64,000 nt of DNA, taken from contig NZ_JACBFY010000008.1 in NCBI RefSeq assembly GCF_021401245.1, forward strand, positions 186,001 to 250,000, given 5' to 3'. Source of the DNA: Pseudacidovorax sp. NFM-22 (lineage in GTDB: Bacteria; Pseudomonadota; Gammaproteobacteria; Burkholderiales; Burkholderiaceae_C). The position numbers were made by a program, and so were the translations under genes. Shown one piece after another: positions 1 through 6,421 of the stretch; within the stretch, counting starts at the first letter, position 1; every line of letters starts with the position of its first letter. Below the pieces are notes generated by a model. That model was not told the origin of the DNA and searched no databases. It worked only from the letters and a program-made list of their open reading frames with translations.

Positions 1-657
1 TCGCGATATGAACTCGGCCAGAACCACGCCCTGAAGGTGCCGCACGTCGTGCAGGTTGTTCACGACGAAGGCGGGGGAAAAGTGGCAGCCGTCCGTGGCG
101 CTGCTGTGGCCTCCCTCCAGCTCGCCATTGCGGCCAGGGCGGGCCACCTGCCAGATGCATGCGCCCATGGAGCGCAGCGCGGCCGCTTCGTTGTCCATTC
201 GGACGTCGGTGATGACAAAGCGCGTGCCCAGCTGCTTTTGCATCAGGAGAATCAGCCGCGAGCGCAGCTGGTGCACCCAGTAGTCTGGGTTCTGGCGGCG
301 GCGGTATTCGCTGCCCCACCATTGCATGATCTGTCGCGGGGACCGCGGCGCACGCATCCAGGTCGTGTCCGTCGCCACGCATTCGCGGCCCTTGGCGCAG
401 TCCGCGAAGCCATGGCACCGGAGCGCGTTCACGAAATCGAATGGCGCCCTGTCCAGGCTCAGCGATGCCGAAGGCTCCTGTTTGGTGACAGGGTTCGTCA
501 GCAACTCCATGTCCACGCCGAAAGCATCGGCAACCTCGCCGCGCAGCGCGTCTGCGAACGCCAGCTTGCGGAAGCCAGCATGCGTCACCAGAAGGTCGGC
601 GACCGTGTCCTTGCCGGTGCCGGCATAGCCCGTCAGGCCGATGATGTGGCGGCGCAT
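1..657 (-). CDS. dNMP-kinase-like P-loop protein, C-terminus outside window
   Basis: Reading from the ATG at 657, 219 codons continue to the window edge without a stop. Residues 10-18 (GYAGTGKDT) are a Walker A loop at the extreme N-terminus, as in phage and bacterial deoxynucleoside monophosphate kinases, which make dNDPs for phage DNA synthesis; a strand ending in an aspartate (FVITDVR, about residues 147-153) fits the second half of the nucleotide-binding fold. The start overlaps the stop of the upstream gene (TGATG), so it is the latest visible gene of the leftward operon. The family assignment is by P-loop and context only; a general AAA-type kinase is the alternative. Confidence 0.72.
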   Translation of the reverse strand, partial: MRRHIIGLTGYAGTGKDTVADLLVTHAGFRKLAFADALRGEVADAFGVDMELLTNPVTKQEPSASLSLDRAPFDFVNALRCHGFADCAKGRECVATDTTWMRAPRSPRQIMQWWGSEYRRRQNPDYWVHQLRSRLILLMQKQLGTRFVITDVRMDNEAAALRSMGACIWQVARPGRNGELEGGHSSATDGCHFSPAFVVNNLHDVRHLQGVVLAEFISR

Positions 658-977
658 CAGCGAGCCCCTCCCGCGGCCGAGTTGCGCTGCTCGATGGCCG
701 CGGAGAAGGTGCGCAGCTCATCGAGCAGGCTGTGGGCAATGACCGTGGCCTGTTCGATGGACGTGTCGCGTGCACCGGCCTCCAGCCAGCGATGGGTCGC
801 TTCGAGGGCTCCGGCGTAGAAGGCCATGCGAAGGGCTTCAACCCAACTCGCAGAGGTGCCGGCGGGAACGGTGGCCACGTTGAACGCGAGCCACGCATCG
901 GCCAGTGACCACTGGGCGGAAGGGATTCGGCTGGGCGCGGGCGTGTTCGTCCGTGCCCCGGTTTCGGGGTGGTTCAT
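657..977 (-). CDS. Hypothetical phage protein (106 aa)
   Basis: A 106-residue soluble protein of the leftward early operon. The first 20 residues are polar and proline-rich; the rest is predicted helical, with tryptophans and an acidic helical stretch near the C-terminus. No known motif is visible. Its stop overlaps the start of the kinase-like gene and it lies 9 bp downstream of the preceding gene, so the two are probably translated from one message under the repressor-controlled promoter near 2,801-2,829. Phage early operons often carry such small accessory genes; no function is proposed. Confidence 0.6.
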   Translation of the reverse strand: MNHPETGARTNTPAPSRIPSAQWSLADAWLAFNVATVPAGTSASWVEALRMAFYAGALEATHRWLEAGARDTSIEQATVIAHSLLDELRTFSAAIEQRNSAAGGAR

Positions 978-986
978 TTCAGGCTT

Positions 987-1349
987 TCAGGGGTGAGGAG
1001 AGGAAGAGGGCGCCGGGCCTTGAAGGGCGGGCTCGGCGTGGTAGCTGGGCCACCGCTCGGGGGCGAGCTGGCAGTCGGTGATGAACGCGATCAGGCCGTC
1101 GCGCGTGGGGTGTGGACGGACCCGATCCAGCTTCAGGCGCAATGCAGTGCCTCGCACCAGGTGTCGCCGATAGGCATCCACGAAGAGCGATGCATCCGGG
1201 TCCGACCAGTACGCAACCAGCCGCTGCGTGCCGCGCTTGTGGCGCTCCAGCAGGTTGAACTGGTGCACGAGCTGGTCGCCGCGCTCGCGCGTGGTGATGT
1301 GGGCCACGCTCGGCGCAGACGTCAAGAAGAACAGGCCGGTCGCATCCAT
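987..1349 (-). CDS. Hypothetical phage protein (120 aa)
   Basis: I use the ATG at 1,349 (MDATGLFFLT...) because it sits 7 bp after the preceding gene; an open frame continues upstream to 1,457 but overlaps that gene out of frame. The protein is basic, with a region rich in Arg and His (about residues 17-75), and has a C-terminal tail with several prolines and serines. The composition could suit nucleic-acid binding, but I see no defined domain. Confidence 0.55.
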   Translation of the reverse strand: MDATGLFFLTSAPSVAHITTRERGDQLVHQFNLLERHKRGTQRLVAYWSDPDASLFVDAYRRHLVRGTALRLKLDRVRPHPTRDGLIAFITDCQLAPERWPSYHAEPALQGPAPSSSPHP

Positions 1350-1356
1350 GTCGGCC

Positions 1357-1506
1357 TCAGCGGCTGAGCAGGTAGCCGACGAGCAGAAGGGCGACGACGG
1401 CGAACGCAACCAGCTCCAGCAGCCAGACGGCACCGCGAGCGAGCCACGCCGGCGCAACGTCTTCTTCGGGCTCGTGCGTGCGCATGAGAGGGTCGTGGTA
1501 GTTCAT
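1357..1506 (-). CDS. Small single-pass membrane protein (49 aa)
   Basis: This short protein starts MNYHDPLMRT and ends with one strongly hydrophobic helix (about residues 30-47, rich in Val, Leu and Ala), so it should be a single-pass membrane protein with an acidic, cytoplasmic-like N-terminus. Its ATG overlaps the stop of the upstream gene by 4 bp (ATGA), which is the main reason to accept it as real. Small membrane proteins in early phage operons can act in superinfection exclusion, but there is no direct evidence for that here. Confidence 0.55.
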   Translation of the reverse strand: MNYHDPLMRTHEPEEDVAPAWLARGAVWLLELVAFAVVALLLVGYLLSR

Positions 1507-1691
1507 CGCACGGGCCCTCCCAGCGCGAGGCCGGGGCCCTCGCGGCCGAGGTCGGCCACGATGTCGGCCGTGATCTGAAGCGCGTCGGTCTCTTCGGGCA
1601 GGTCCAGAAGATGGGCCAGCGAGGGGGCCCCGACGAACAGGAGCAGCAGCAGGGCCGCGATGAGGCGGCGCGACAGATGGGCGGCGCTCAC
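1503..1691 (-). CDS. Small exported or membrane-anchored protein (62 aa)
   Basis: The N-terminus (MSAAHLSRRL) is followed by a leucine/alanine-rich hydrophobic segment to about residue 27, which reads as a signal peptide or membrane anchor; the remaining 35 residues are acidic. The start overlaps the stop of the upstream gene and its stop overlaps the start of the next, so it is embedded in the leftward operon. Two consecutive small membrane proteins suggest they act together, but this is inference. Confidence 0.55.
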   Translation of the reverse strand: MSAAHLSRRLIAALLLLLFVGAPSLAHLLDLPEETDALQITADIVADLGREGPGLALGGPVR

Positions 1692-2002
1692 GGTGCACCC
1701 CCTTCCTGCGCAGCCAGCTGCAGGATCCGCGTGGGCTCCCAGTACGCCATCTTCTCTGCGAGCTTGCGCGCCTGGATGCCGGTCTTGCCGAGACGCTGAC
1801 CGAGGCGCAGGAAGCGGGCTTCGTCCCAGGTCGCCACGATGGCGCGCGCCTTGGCCCGGTCCCTCGCGCGCTGAGCGCTGCGCACGAGGCGCTCAGCGCG
1901 CTCAGCCTTGCGCTTCTCGCGCTTGGCCTTGTCGACCTGTGCGTCGATGTTGCCCTGGCGCTTGTGCAGCGGCAGGTTGAGGATGCCGTGATCGAAGCTC
2001 AT
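1688..2002 (-). CDS. Hypothetical basic helical phage protein (104 aa)
   Basis: I place the start at the ATG at 2,002, which overlaps the stop of the upstream gene (ATGA); the longer reading frame upstream is Arg/Pro-rich and lies inside that gene. Residues 20-50 are dominated by Lys, Arg, Glu and Ala, typical of a charged coiled coil or long helix, followed by a helical region with aromatic residues. Function unknown; it could bind DNA or RNA through the basic helix. Confidence 0.58.
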   Translation of the reverse strand: MSFDHGILNLPLHKRQGNIDAQVDKAKREKRKAERAERLVRSAQRARDRAKARAIVATWDEARFLRLGQRLGKTGIQARKLAEKMAYWEPTRILQLAAQEGGAP

Positions 2003-2562
2003 GCGGCACCGCCTTCCTGCACCCCATTCGCGGCCAGCTCCTCGCGGAATTGGCGCAGCTCGGCCAGCAGCGTCTCCGCGGGAAGGATCGTGGGCGGGAT
2101 GTCGCACACGCTGCGGCGGAGGTCGGCCTCGTGCCAGCACACGGGCGCAATGGCGGCCTCGACCTCCGCCTGGCTCAGCGTCGTTGCGACCTCCAGGTCG
2201 TCAAGCGACGTCTTGCCATCCCAGCAGGTCAGCGTGCCGCCGTAGGCGTAGTCGAAGGCGTCCTTCAGTCCGCGCAGCTCTTCCATCTCGGCCGCGCTCG
2301 CGAGGTAGATGGTGGTTCGTGGCTGCTGCAGGTTGCCGATCTGGTCGACCGAGTCGTCCGTCAGGTAGACGGACGCGCCGAGGTGATCGTCAAAGAGCGC
2401 CGCACGGGCATGCCCCGGCTGGCTGATGGCGTGGCTGACCGCCGCAAGGATCAGGTTGGCCTGCTCGATGCTGTGGACGGGGATGTCGGCCGGGCGCTGG
2501 CCGTGGTGTCCGCACTGCCACTCGGTGAAGCGCAGCGTGTAGGGGGCCGATTGCGTCGCCAT
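1999..2562 (-). CDS. Hypothetical phage protein (187 aa)
   Basis: The largest complete product of the leftward operon apart from the kinase. It is acidic, with an N-terminal region containing WQCGHHG (a possible Cys/His cluster) and a central region in mixed alpha/beta style sequence; another Cys-Trp-His occurs near residue 143. No recognised catalytic motif is seen. It lies 9 bp downstream of the first gene of the operon and overlaps the next one by 4 bp. Function not assigned. Confidence 0.6.
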   Translation of the reverse strand: MATQSAPYTLRFTEWQCGHHGQRPADIPVHSIEQANLILAAVSHAISQPGHARAALFDDHLGASVYLTDDSVDQIGNLQQPRTTIYLASAAEMEELRGLKDAFDYAYGGTLTCWDGKTSLDDLEVATTLSQAEVEAAIAPVCWHEADLRRSVCDIPPTILPAETLLAELRQFREELAANGVQEGGAA

Positions 2563-2571
2563 GGCTGCCCC

Positions 2572-2775
2572 TCAGGCCGTGGCGACGTCGTCCAGGCGCT
2601 CAACCCCGGTGATGGGGCAGCCCGTGACGTGGTGGGCGGCGCGCTGGGCGCGCTCCGCGTCAGCTTCCTTTAGCTGCACGAAGGGCTGGACGCCGCTCTC
2701 GCACAGATCGGGCGCGCCGAAGCGGTCGAGGGGGGTGAAGAAGCAGCGGTAGCTGCGCTTGGGCGTGATCTGCAT
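2572..2775 (-). CDS. First gene of leftward operon, hypothetical (67 aa)
   Basis: The start is chosen at the ATG at 2,775 (MQITPKRSYR) because GGAG lies six bases upstream; an ATG six bases earlier (2,781) abuts that ribosome-binding site and fits less well. The product is a small mixed-charge protein with two cysteines and a phenylalanine-rich N-terminal part. It is the first gene after the promoter/operator at 2,801-2,841, so it should be repressed in the lysogen and made immediately on induction. In lambda the equivalent place holds N, but I see no arginine-rich N-like motif. Confidence 0.6.
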   Translation of the reverse strand: MQITPKRSYRCFFTPLDRFGAPDLCESGVQPFVQLKEADAERAQRAAHHVTGCPITGVERLDDVATA

Positions 2776-2800
2776 GTCCATCTCCGGTTGGGATGGACAA

Positions 2801-2841
2801 ATTATCACGAACGTGATTTATCGTGTCAACACGAACGTGAT
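2801..2841 (-). promoter_or_regulatory. Leftward early promoter (PL-like) with two repressor operators
   Basis: On the minus strand there is a consensus -35 TTGACA (2,829-2,824), a 17-bp spacer and a -10 GATAAT (2,806-2,801). Two near-identical operators overlap it: ATCACGAACGTGAT at 2,804-2,817, a dyad around a central AA, and AACACGAACGTGAT at 2,828-2,841. The same sequence recurs at the Cro-side promoter (4,157-4,170), so all three are presumed sites of the repressor encoded at 3,467-4,135. They should shut off the leftward operon in the lysogen. Confidence 0.85.
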
Positions 2842-2915
2842 AACGAGTGCCTTGGCTCTTTGCGCCCTCCCGTTCTCACAGCTGCCAAGCACAGGAGTGG
2901 CGTTATCGTGTGCCG

Positions 2916-3470
2916 ATGTGGACCAGATCTAGGGCAATGCTCTACGGAACCGCGCTGGTTGGGGTTGCCCTGGCTGGCGGCCATATCGGCGCGATAGCGC
3001 AGGTAGCCTGCGAAATGCCGAACGGCAAGACCATCACCTTGCAACTCACTCGCACCTGCCCGTCCGGAGCGGTCAGCGCACGAGCCCTTGACGGTGGGGC
3101 CGTGCAGGTTGCTCCGTCACCGATGCCGAAGCCAGCGCCGGAGCCCCCGGCTCGAAAGCAAGCTGGAGTCGCGCTCACTGAGGAAGAGCGGGAGCACGCA
3201 AAGAGGGTGCGCGCCTTGGCCGTCGAGGCGGAGAAGCTCTGCCGAGTGTTCACGCAGTCTGTCGCAACCGAGTGCTCGGTGAGCCCCCACTACTTCGACC
3301 TCAGCACGATTGACTTGCTTGTCAAACTAGACTGGATTGGGGCGCAAATGGCATGCCCTGCCTTCACTCGCGAAGTGAGGCAGCGCACAAAGCAGTTCAC
3401 GGGGGCGGGTTGGGCGCTGCGTCTGTTTCACCTGAGTGCAGACCATGAGCCGGTCGTATGTGATTTCTAG
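2916..3470 (+). CDS. Putative secreted protein in the immunity region (184 aa)
   Basis: The protein begins MWTRSRAMLY and continues into a hydrophobic stretch ending AIAQ, a good signal peptide; the mature part has six cysteines, suggesting disulfide bonds in the periplasm, and a proline-rich linker near residues 65-80. The start is uncertain: a GTG at 2,910 is six bases upstream and an AGGAG lies at 2,893-2,897. It converges on the repressor gene (the two stop codons overlap at CTAG) and its 5' end lies beside the leftward operators. Genes in this position of lambdoid phages are often expressed from the prophage and exclude other phages, but the sequence itself shows no known family. Confidence 0.62.
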   Translation: MWTRSRAMLYGTALVGVALAGGHIGAIAQVACEMPNGKTITLQLTRTCPSGAVSARALDGGAVQVAPSPMPKPAPEPPARKQAGVALTEEEREHAKRVRALAVEAEKLCRVFTQSVATECSVSPHYFDLSTIDLLVKLDWIGAQMACPAFTREVRQRTKQFTGAGWALRLFHLSADHEPVVCDF

Positions 3471-4135
3471 CCGTCTTCCCATTTGCCAATGACCGTGCCA
3501 AGCACCCTGAACCTTTGGCGGATCGGCTCATGTGACGGGTTGATCGGCTGCAGCCACTGACGGCCGTCCTCGTTCTTGTAGATCTTGAACGTGACCTCGC
3601 TCTCTCCATCCAGGATGGCAACGATGCGATCACCGTTCATTGGTGACCGCTTTTCGGGATCCACGAAGATCAAGCAGCCCTCTGGGTAGCTTCGGGTATT
3701 GGGATAAGGCGCAGTCATGCTGTCGCCCTTGACGCGCAGTGCATAGGTGCCCTTGCTGTGCGGCAATGGGCAGCCAAGCCACCGTTCTGCGTCGCCAGGA
3801 AGGAGAGGGTTGCTGGCCTCGTCCCAGCTGCCGGCCCGGATCCAGGAGATCACTGGTACCAAGCCACGGACCTCTGGCCCGGCCTCGACGTTTGAATCAA
3901 AGGTCCACTCGCCCTCAGCGGTCTCCAGCCAGTTCGCCGAAGCACGAAGGGCCTTCGCGAGGGCAATCAGTTCGCGGGGCTTTTCGCGAAGCCCTGATTC
4001 AAGGTTGCCGATAGCGCTGGTCGACACCCCGGCTGCCTTGGCCAGTTGCGCCTGCGTCATCTTCCGCTCGGTGCGGGCCCATTTCACTCGTTCGCCAATC
4101 GTTTTCACGCTTGTGATTTGACAGGCTCGTTGCAT
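3467..4135 (-). CDS. CI/LexA-type phage repressor (HTH + S24 peptidase)
   Basis: The lysogenic repressor. Residues 26-47 (MTQAQLAKAAG...) form a Cro/CI helix-turn-helix. The C-terminal half is an S24/LexA self-cleavage domain: scissile Ala101-Gly102 (IRAGSW), nucleophile Ser139 (KGDSM) and general-base Lys184 (VTFKIYK). All are intact, so the prophage should be induced through RecA after DNA damage. The start is taken as the ATG at 4,135; a GTG at 4,108 is possible. A weak promoter on this strand (-35 TTGTCA at 4,172-4,167, about 17 bp to an AT-rich -10) would start transcription almost at that ATG, giving a leaderless message as for lambda cI; this is inference. The gene is divergent from the Cro-like gene and shares its operator. 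Confidence 0.92.
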   Translation of the reverse strand: MQRACQITSVKTIGERVKWARTERKMTQAQLAKAAGVSTSAIGNLESGLREKPRELIALAKALRASANWLETAEGEWTFDSNVEAGPEVRGLVPVISWIRAGSWDEASNPLLPGDAERWLGCPLPHSKGTYALRVKGDSMTAPYPNTRSYPEGCLIFVDPEKRSPMNGDRIVAILDGESEVTFKIYKNEDGRQWLQPINPSHEPIRQRFRVLGTVIGKWEDG

Positions 4136-4170
4136 CACATTGGTGTTTTCGTGATAATCACGAACGTGAC
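4130..4170 (+). promoter_or_regulatory. Rightward early promoter (PR-like) with repressor operator
   Basis: On the plus strand a -35 TTGCAT (4,130-4,135), 17-bp spacer and -10 GATAAT (4,153-4,158) precede the Cro-like gene. The operator ATCACGAACGTGAC at 4,157-4,170 overlaps the -10 and is a one-base variant of the leftward operator. The same -10 hexamer and operator overlap is used at both promoters, giving a symmetrical lambda-like switch. Confidence 0.82.
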
Positions 4171-4184
4171 AATTCGGAAGGGCC

Positions 4185-4457
4185 ATGGACCTAGACACCA
4201 ACCGTTCGGCGGATTGCCTTGCCGCCCTTGACGACGCAATCAAGGCAGCGGGAGGCGTGGGCGCCTTGGCAGAGCGCATTGGCGCCGCGGCCAGTGCCCC
4301 GAGCATGTGGCGCAAGAGAGGCCGCGTCCCGGCGGAGCACTGCCCAGCCATCGAGCGTGAGACCGGCGTGCGTTGTGAAGCGCTGCGCCCCGACGTGGCG
4401 TGGCACGTCTTGCGAGGTTGCGCTGCAGCACCTCAAGCGGAGGGCGCTCATGCTTGA
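4185..4457 (+). CDS. Cro-like / YdaS-type DNA-binding protein
   Basis: A 90-residue protein with an N-terminal helix-turn-helix in the YdaS/Cro style: a helix with AIKAAGGVGALAERIG, then a second helix with PSMWRKRGRVPAEHCPAIE, which is the typical 'Cro-like, Trp in recognition helix' arrangement of phage and prophage YdaS regulators. A good ribosome-binding site (GGAAGG) lies eight bases before the ATG. It is the first gene rightward of the shared operator and probably competes with the repressor. The C-terminal 20 residues are Ala-rich and may be disordered. Confidence 0.82.
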   Translation: MDLDTNRSADCLAALDDAIKAAGGVGALAERIGAAASAPSMWRKRGRVPAEHCPAIERETGVRCEALRPDVAWHVLRGCAAAPQAEGAHA

Positions 4458-4662
4458 ACGCACGGTGCTTCGGTATGCGTCCGCCGCCGCTCGCCGGCCG
4501 TTGCCTCCGCTCCCACCGCGCAAAGCCAGCCTGCGCATTGCCGAGCGGGAGGCGCTGCGCCGTGCGCGCCTGGAGCCGCCCCTGGGGATCGTCGAGCAGT
4601 GGGAGGCCTGGCGCGCTGCCCGACGTGCGTGGTTCAGCGGATCGCCCGCTGCAGGTCGATGA
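4450..4662 (+). CDS. Small basic hypothetical protein downstream of Cro (70 aa)
   Basis: The ATG overlaps the end of the Cro-like gene by 8 bp, which suggests translational coupling. The product is strongly basic (many Arg) with prolines in the first third and then a helix with two Trp-Glu-Ala-Trp-like positions. No recognised family. In lambdoid phages this place often holds replication or regulatory accessories. The last 29 bp overlap, tail to tail, with the minus-strand reading frame ending at 4,634. Confidence 0.5.
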   Translation: MLERTVLRYASAAARRPLPPLPPRKASLRIAEREALRRARLEPPLGIVEQWEAWRAARRAWFSGSPAAGR

Positions 4663-4846
4663 GCAGCGACTCCACCATCGTGTCGCCGGCCTCTTCGGCG
4701 GCCATCGCAAAGGCGGCCAGGTCGTTCGCCATTGCCTCGCGGTCTGCTTGGGGCAGGCGCCGGGTCAGCACCATGGCCAGCGCGCCCATGGCCTCGGCGA
4801 CTGCATTCAAGGATTCGGACGACAAGGGTAGGGGCGTTGCATGCAT
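4634..4846 (-). CDS. Hypothetical phage protein (70 aa), possibly frameshifted
   Basis: The frame encodes an acidic helical protein with good codon bias. There is no ribosome-binding site before the ATG at 4,846. An in-phase-looking N-terminus (MTINPAIQQ...) begins at 4,949 in another frame, and the two would fuse smoothly into one protein of about 103 residues if one unit of the tandem ATGC repeat at 4,839-4,846 were absent. It is therefore either a short intact gene or a gene broken by a 4-bp duplication. It is the only minus-strand gene within the rightward early region. Confidence 0.5.
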   Translation of the reverse strand: MHATPLPLSSESLNAVAEAMGALAMVLTRRLPQADREAMANDLAAFAMAAEEAGDTMVESLLIDLQRAIR

Positions 4847-4920
4847 GGGCGTCCGCCGAGCCGGCGGGATTGGTTGGGGAACCGGATTCTCCGGCGCGGA
4901 GGGACGCCCACCCCTGTGTG

Positions 4921-4970
4921 GACTGCTGGATGGCGGGATTGATCGTCATGACCAGCAGTCTCTTTTTTTT
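4921..4970 (+). terminator. Possible rho-independent terminator before the CII-like gene
   Basis: A perfect 9-bp stem, GACTGCTGG (4,921-4,929) with CCAGCAGTC (4,952-4,960), is followed at once by TCTTTTTTTT. The 22-nt loop is long, which lowers confidence. The position, between the Cro-like and CII-like genes, corresponds to lambda tR1. Confidence 0.5.
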
Positions 4971-4983
4971 GCCCGGACGAGTC

Positions 4984-5022
4984 TTTACGAACGCTTCCGA
5001 ACGATTCGGAAGCGTTCGTAAA
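4984..5022. promoter_or_regulatory. Perfect 18-bp inverted repeat upstream of the CII-like gene
   Basis: The arms TTTACGAACGCTTCCGAA and its exact reverse complement are separated by only CGA. The element ends 17 bp before the ATG of the CII-like gene and just before its ribosome-binding site (GGAAGGA). It contains the core ACGAACG found in the repressor operators. It may be an operator (for the CII-like protein, repressor or Cro-like protein) or an RNA hairpin controlling translation. Confidence 0.75.
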
Positions 5023-5039
5023 GGGTGGGAAGGAACACC

Positions 5040-5411
5040 ATGCAAGAGTCATTGAACGACGCCATCATTGAGTGCGTGCGCGCCTGTGGCGGCAGCAAAC
5101 AGGTGGGCGCGGCCTTGTGGCCGGAGAAGACGCCCGATGCCGCGCAGCGCGCGCTGCTGGATTGCCTCAACGAGGACAGGCCGGCGAAGCTCTCGCCGGA
5201 GCAACTGCTGCTGATCCTCCGCATGGCCCGCCAGCGAGGCCACCACGACGGCATCAACTACATCGCGGCCGAACTCGGCTATGGCACGCCGGTGCCCATC
5301 GAGCCGCGCGACGAGATCGCCGACCTGCAGCGCCAGTTCATCGAAGCCTCGCGTGCCATGACGCGCATGGCCGAGCGTATGGAGAAGCTGGGTGGGAGCG
5401 CCGCCAGCTGA
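5040..5411 (+). CDS. CII-like phage regulatory protein (CP76 family)
   Basis: A 123-residue protein matching the pattern of the phage CII / CP76 regulatory family: an N-terminal region with ACGGSKQVGAALWPEK (helix-turn-helix including the 'alone WP' signature of CP76 proteins), then LSPEQLLLILRMAR, and a long C-terminal helix likely to oligomerise. The start at 5,040 follows GGAAGGA by six bases; a GTG at 5,025 is less likely. It should set the choice between lysis and lysogeny or activate early transcription. The upstream perfect palindrome at 4,984-5,022 is the obvious candidate target. Its stop overlaps the start of the primase-like gene (TGATG). Confidence 0.8.
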   Translation: MQESLNDAIIECVRACGGSKQVGAALWPEKTPDAAQRALLDCLNEDRPAKLSPEQLLLILRMARQRGHHDGINYIAAELGYGTPVPIEPRDEIADLQRQFIEASRAMTRMAERMEKLGGSAAS

Positions 5412-6421
5412 TGGACAACCTGGACAACGTGCTCCGGCAGATGGAGCTGTTCGGCATCGACCTGCGCGACATCGACAAGGCCAAACTGCATAGCTTGATG
5501 GGCAGCCGGCATGTGGGCCGGCGGGTGACATGCGGCAAGGGTGGCAAGCACTGGTTCAAGTTCTACCTGTTCCACCCGAATGCCGGGGGTTCCTACATCA
5601 CCGGCAGCTTCGGCTCCTACCGCTCCGGCAAGTGGGAGAAGGTGGAGCAGGACTGGGCGCCGCTGAGCGAGGCCGAGCGGGCCCGGCAGCGCCGCGAGCG
5701 CGAGGCGCAGGCGCGCGCGGCCGCGGAGCGCCGCGAGGAGGAGCGCCGCGTGGCCGCTATGGATGCGGTGGCGCTGTGGCACCACGCCGCGCGCACGGGT
5801 CGCTCCCCCTACCTGGAGCGCAAGGGTCTGGAGGGCGAGTGCTGCCGATACCTGAAGGACGGCACGCTGGTGCTGCTGCTCCTGCGCTACGACCTGCCGC
5901 GGGCCGAGGCCGTCCAGGCCGCGCAGCGGATCCTGCCGAGTGGAGGGAAGTACTTCACCAAGGGCTTCGCCAAGCCTGGCTGCTCGCTCCGGCTGGGTGA
6001 CGTCGGCGATGACGTGCAGCTGGTGATGGTGGTCGAGGGCTATGCGACCGGCTTGTCGGTTCGCCTGGCCACCGGCCGCAGGTGGCCGGTGTACGTGGCG
6101 CTCGATGCTGGGAACCTGGCGCACGTGGTGCCGATGCTGCGGCAGCTGCATCCCGAGGCGCGGATCCTCATCTGTGCCGACGACGACTGGCGCACGCGCG
6201 ACCCCATCACGCTGCGGCTGACGAACCCGGGGCGCACGGCCGCCATGGCCATCGCCCGTCAGGTGCCCGGCTGCGACATCGTCTACCCGATCTTCCACGC
6301 AGCGATGCGTGGCGAGAAGGACACCGACTTCGATGACCTGCGGCAGCGCCAAGGCCTCGCGGCCGTCGAGGCCCAGCTGCAGGGCGCGATCCGGATGCTG
6401 GAGCGCGTGCATGGTGGATGA
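5411..6421 (+). CDS. Toprim-domain primase-like protein
   Basis: A 336-residue protein. The N-terminal third has a small domain with conserved Gly/Lys-rich strands (around TCGKGGKHWFKFYLF) and then a highly charged Arg/Glu/Ala helix (about residues 85-120). The second half is a Toprim fold: VVEGYATG (about 207-214, catalytic Glu) and ICADDDW (about 255-261, acidic pair). Such proteins are the polymerising part of phage primases that initiate replication. There is no classical CHC2 zinc finger, and the helicase is a separate gene immediately downstream with an 11-bp overlap, so the two probably act as one primase-helicase complex. Confidence 0.85.
   Translation: MDNLDNVLRQMELFGIDLRDIDKAKLHSLMGSRHVGRRVTCGKGGKHWFKFYLFHPNAGGSYITGSFGSYRSGKWEKVEQDWAPLSEAERARQRREREAQARAAAERREEERRVAAMDAVALWHHAARTGRSPYLERKGLEGECCRYLKDGTLVLLLLRYDLPRAEAVQAAQRILPSGGKYFTKGFAKPGCSLRLGDVGDDVQLVMVVEGYATGLSVRLATGRRWPVYVALDAGNLAHVVPMLRQLHPEARILICADDDWRTRDPITLRLTNPGRTAAMAIARQVPGCDIVYPIFHAAMRGEKDTDFDDLRQRQGLAAVEAQLQGAIRMLERVHGG

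Noticed and set aside
4807-5052. 81-codon minus-strand frame across the CII palindrome
   Set aside because: It reads through the palindrome and terminator and has no domain; the alternative of a frameshifted gene at 4,634-4,949 explains the good codons better.
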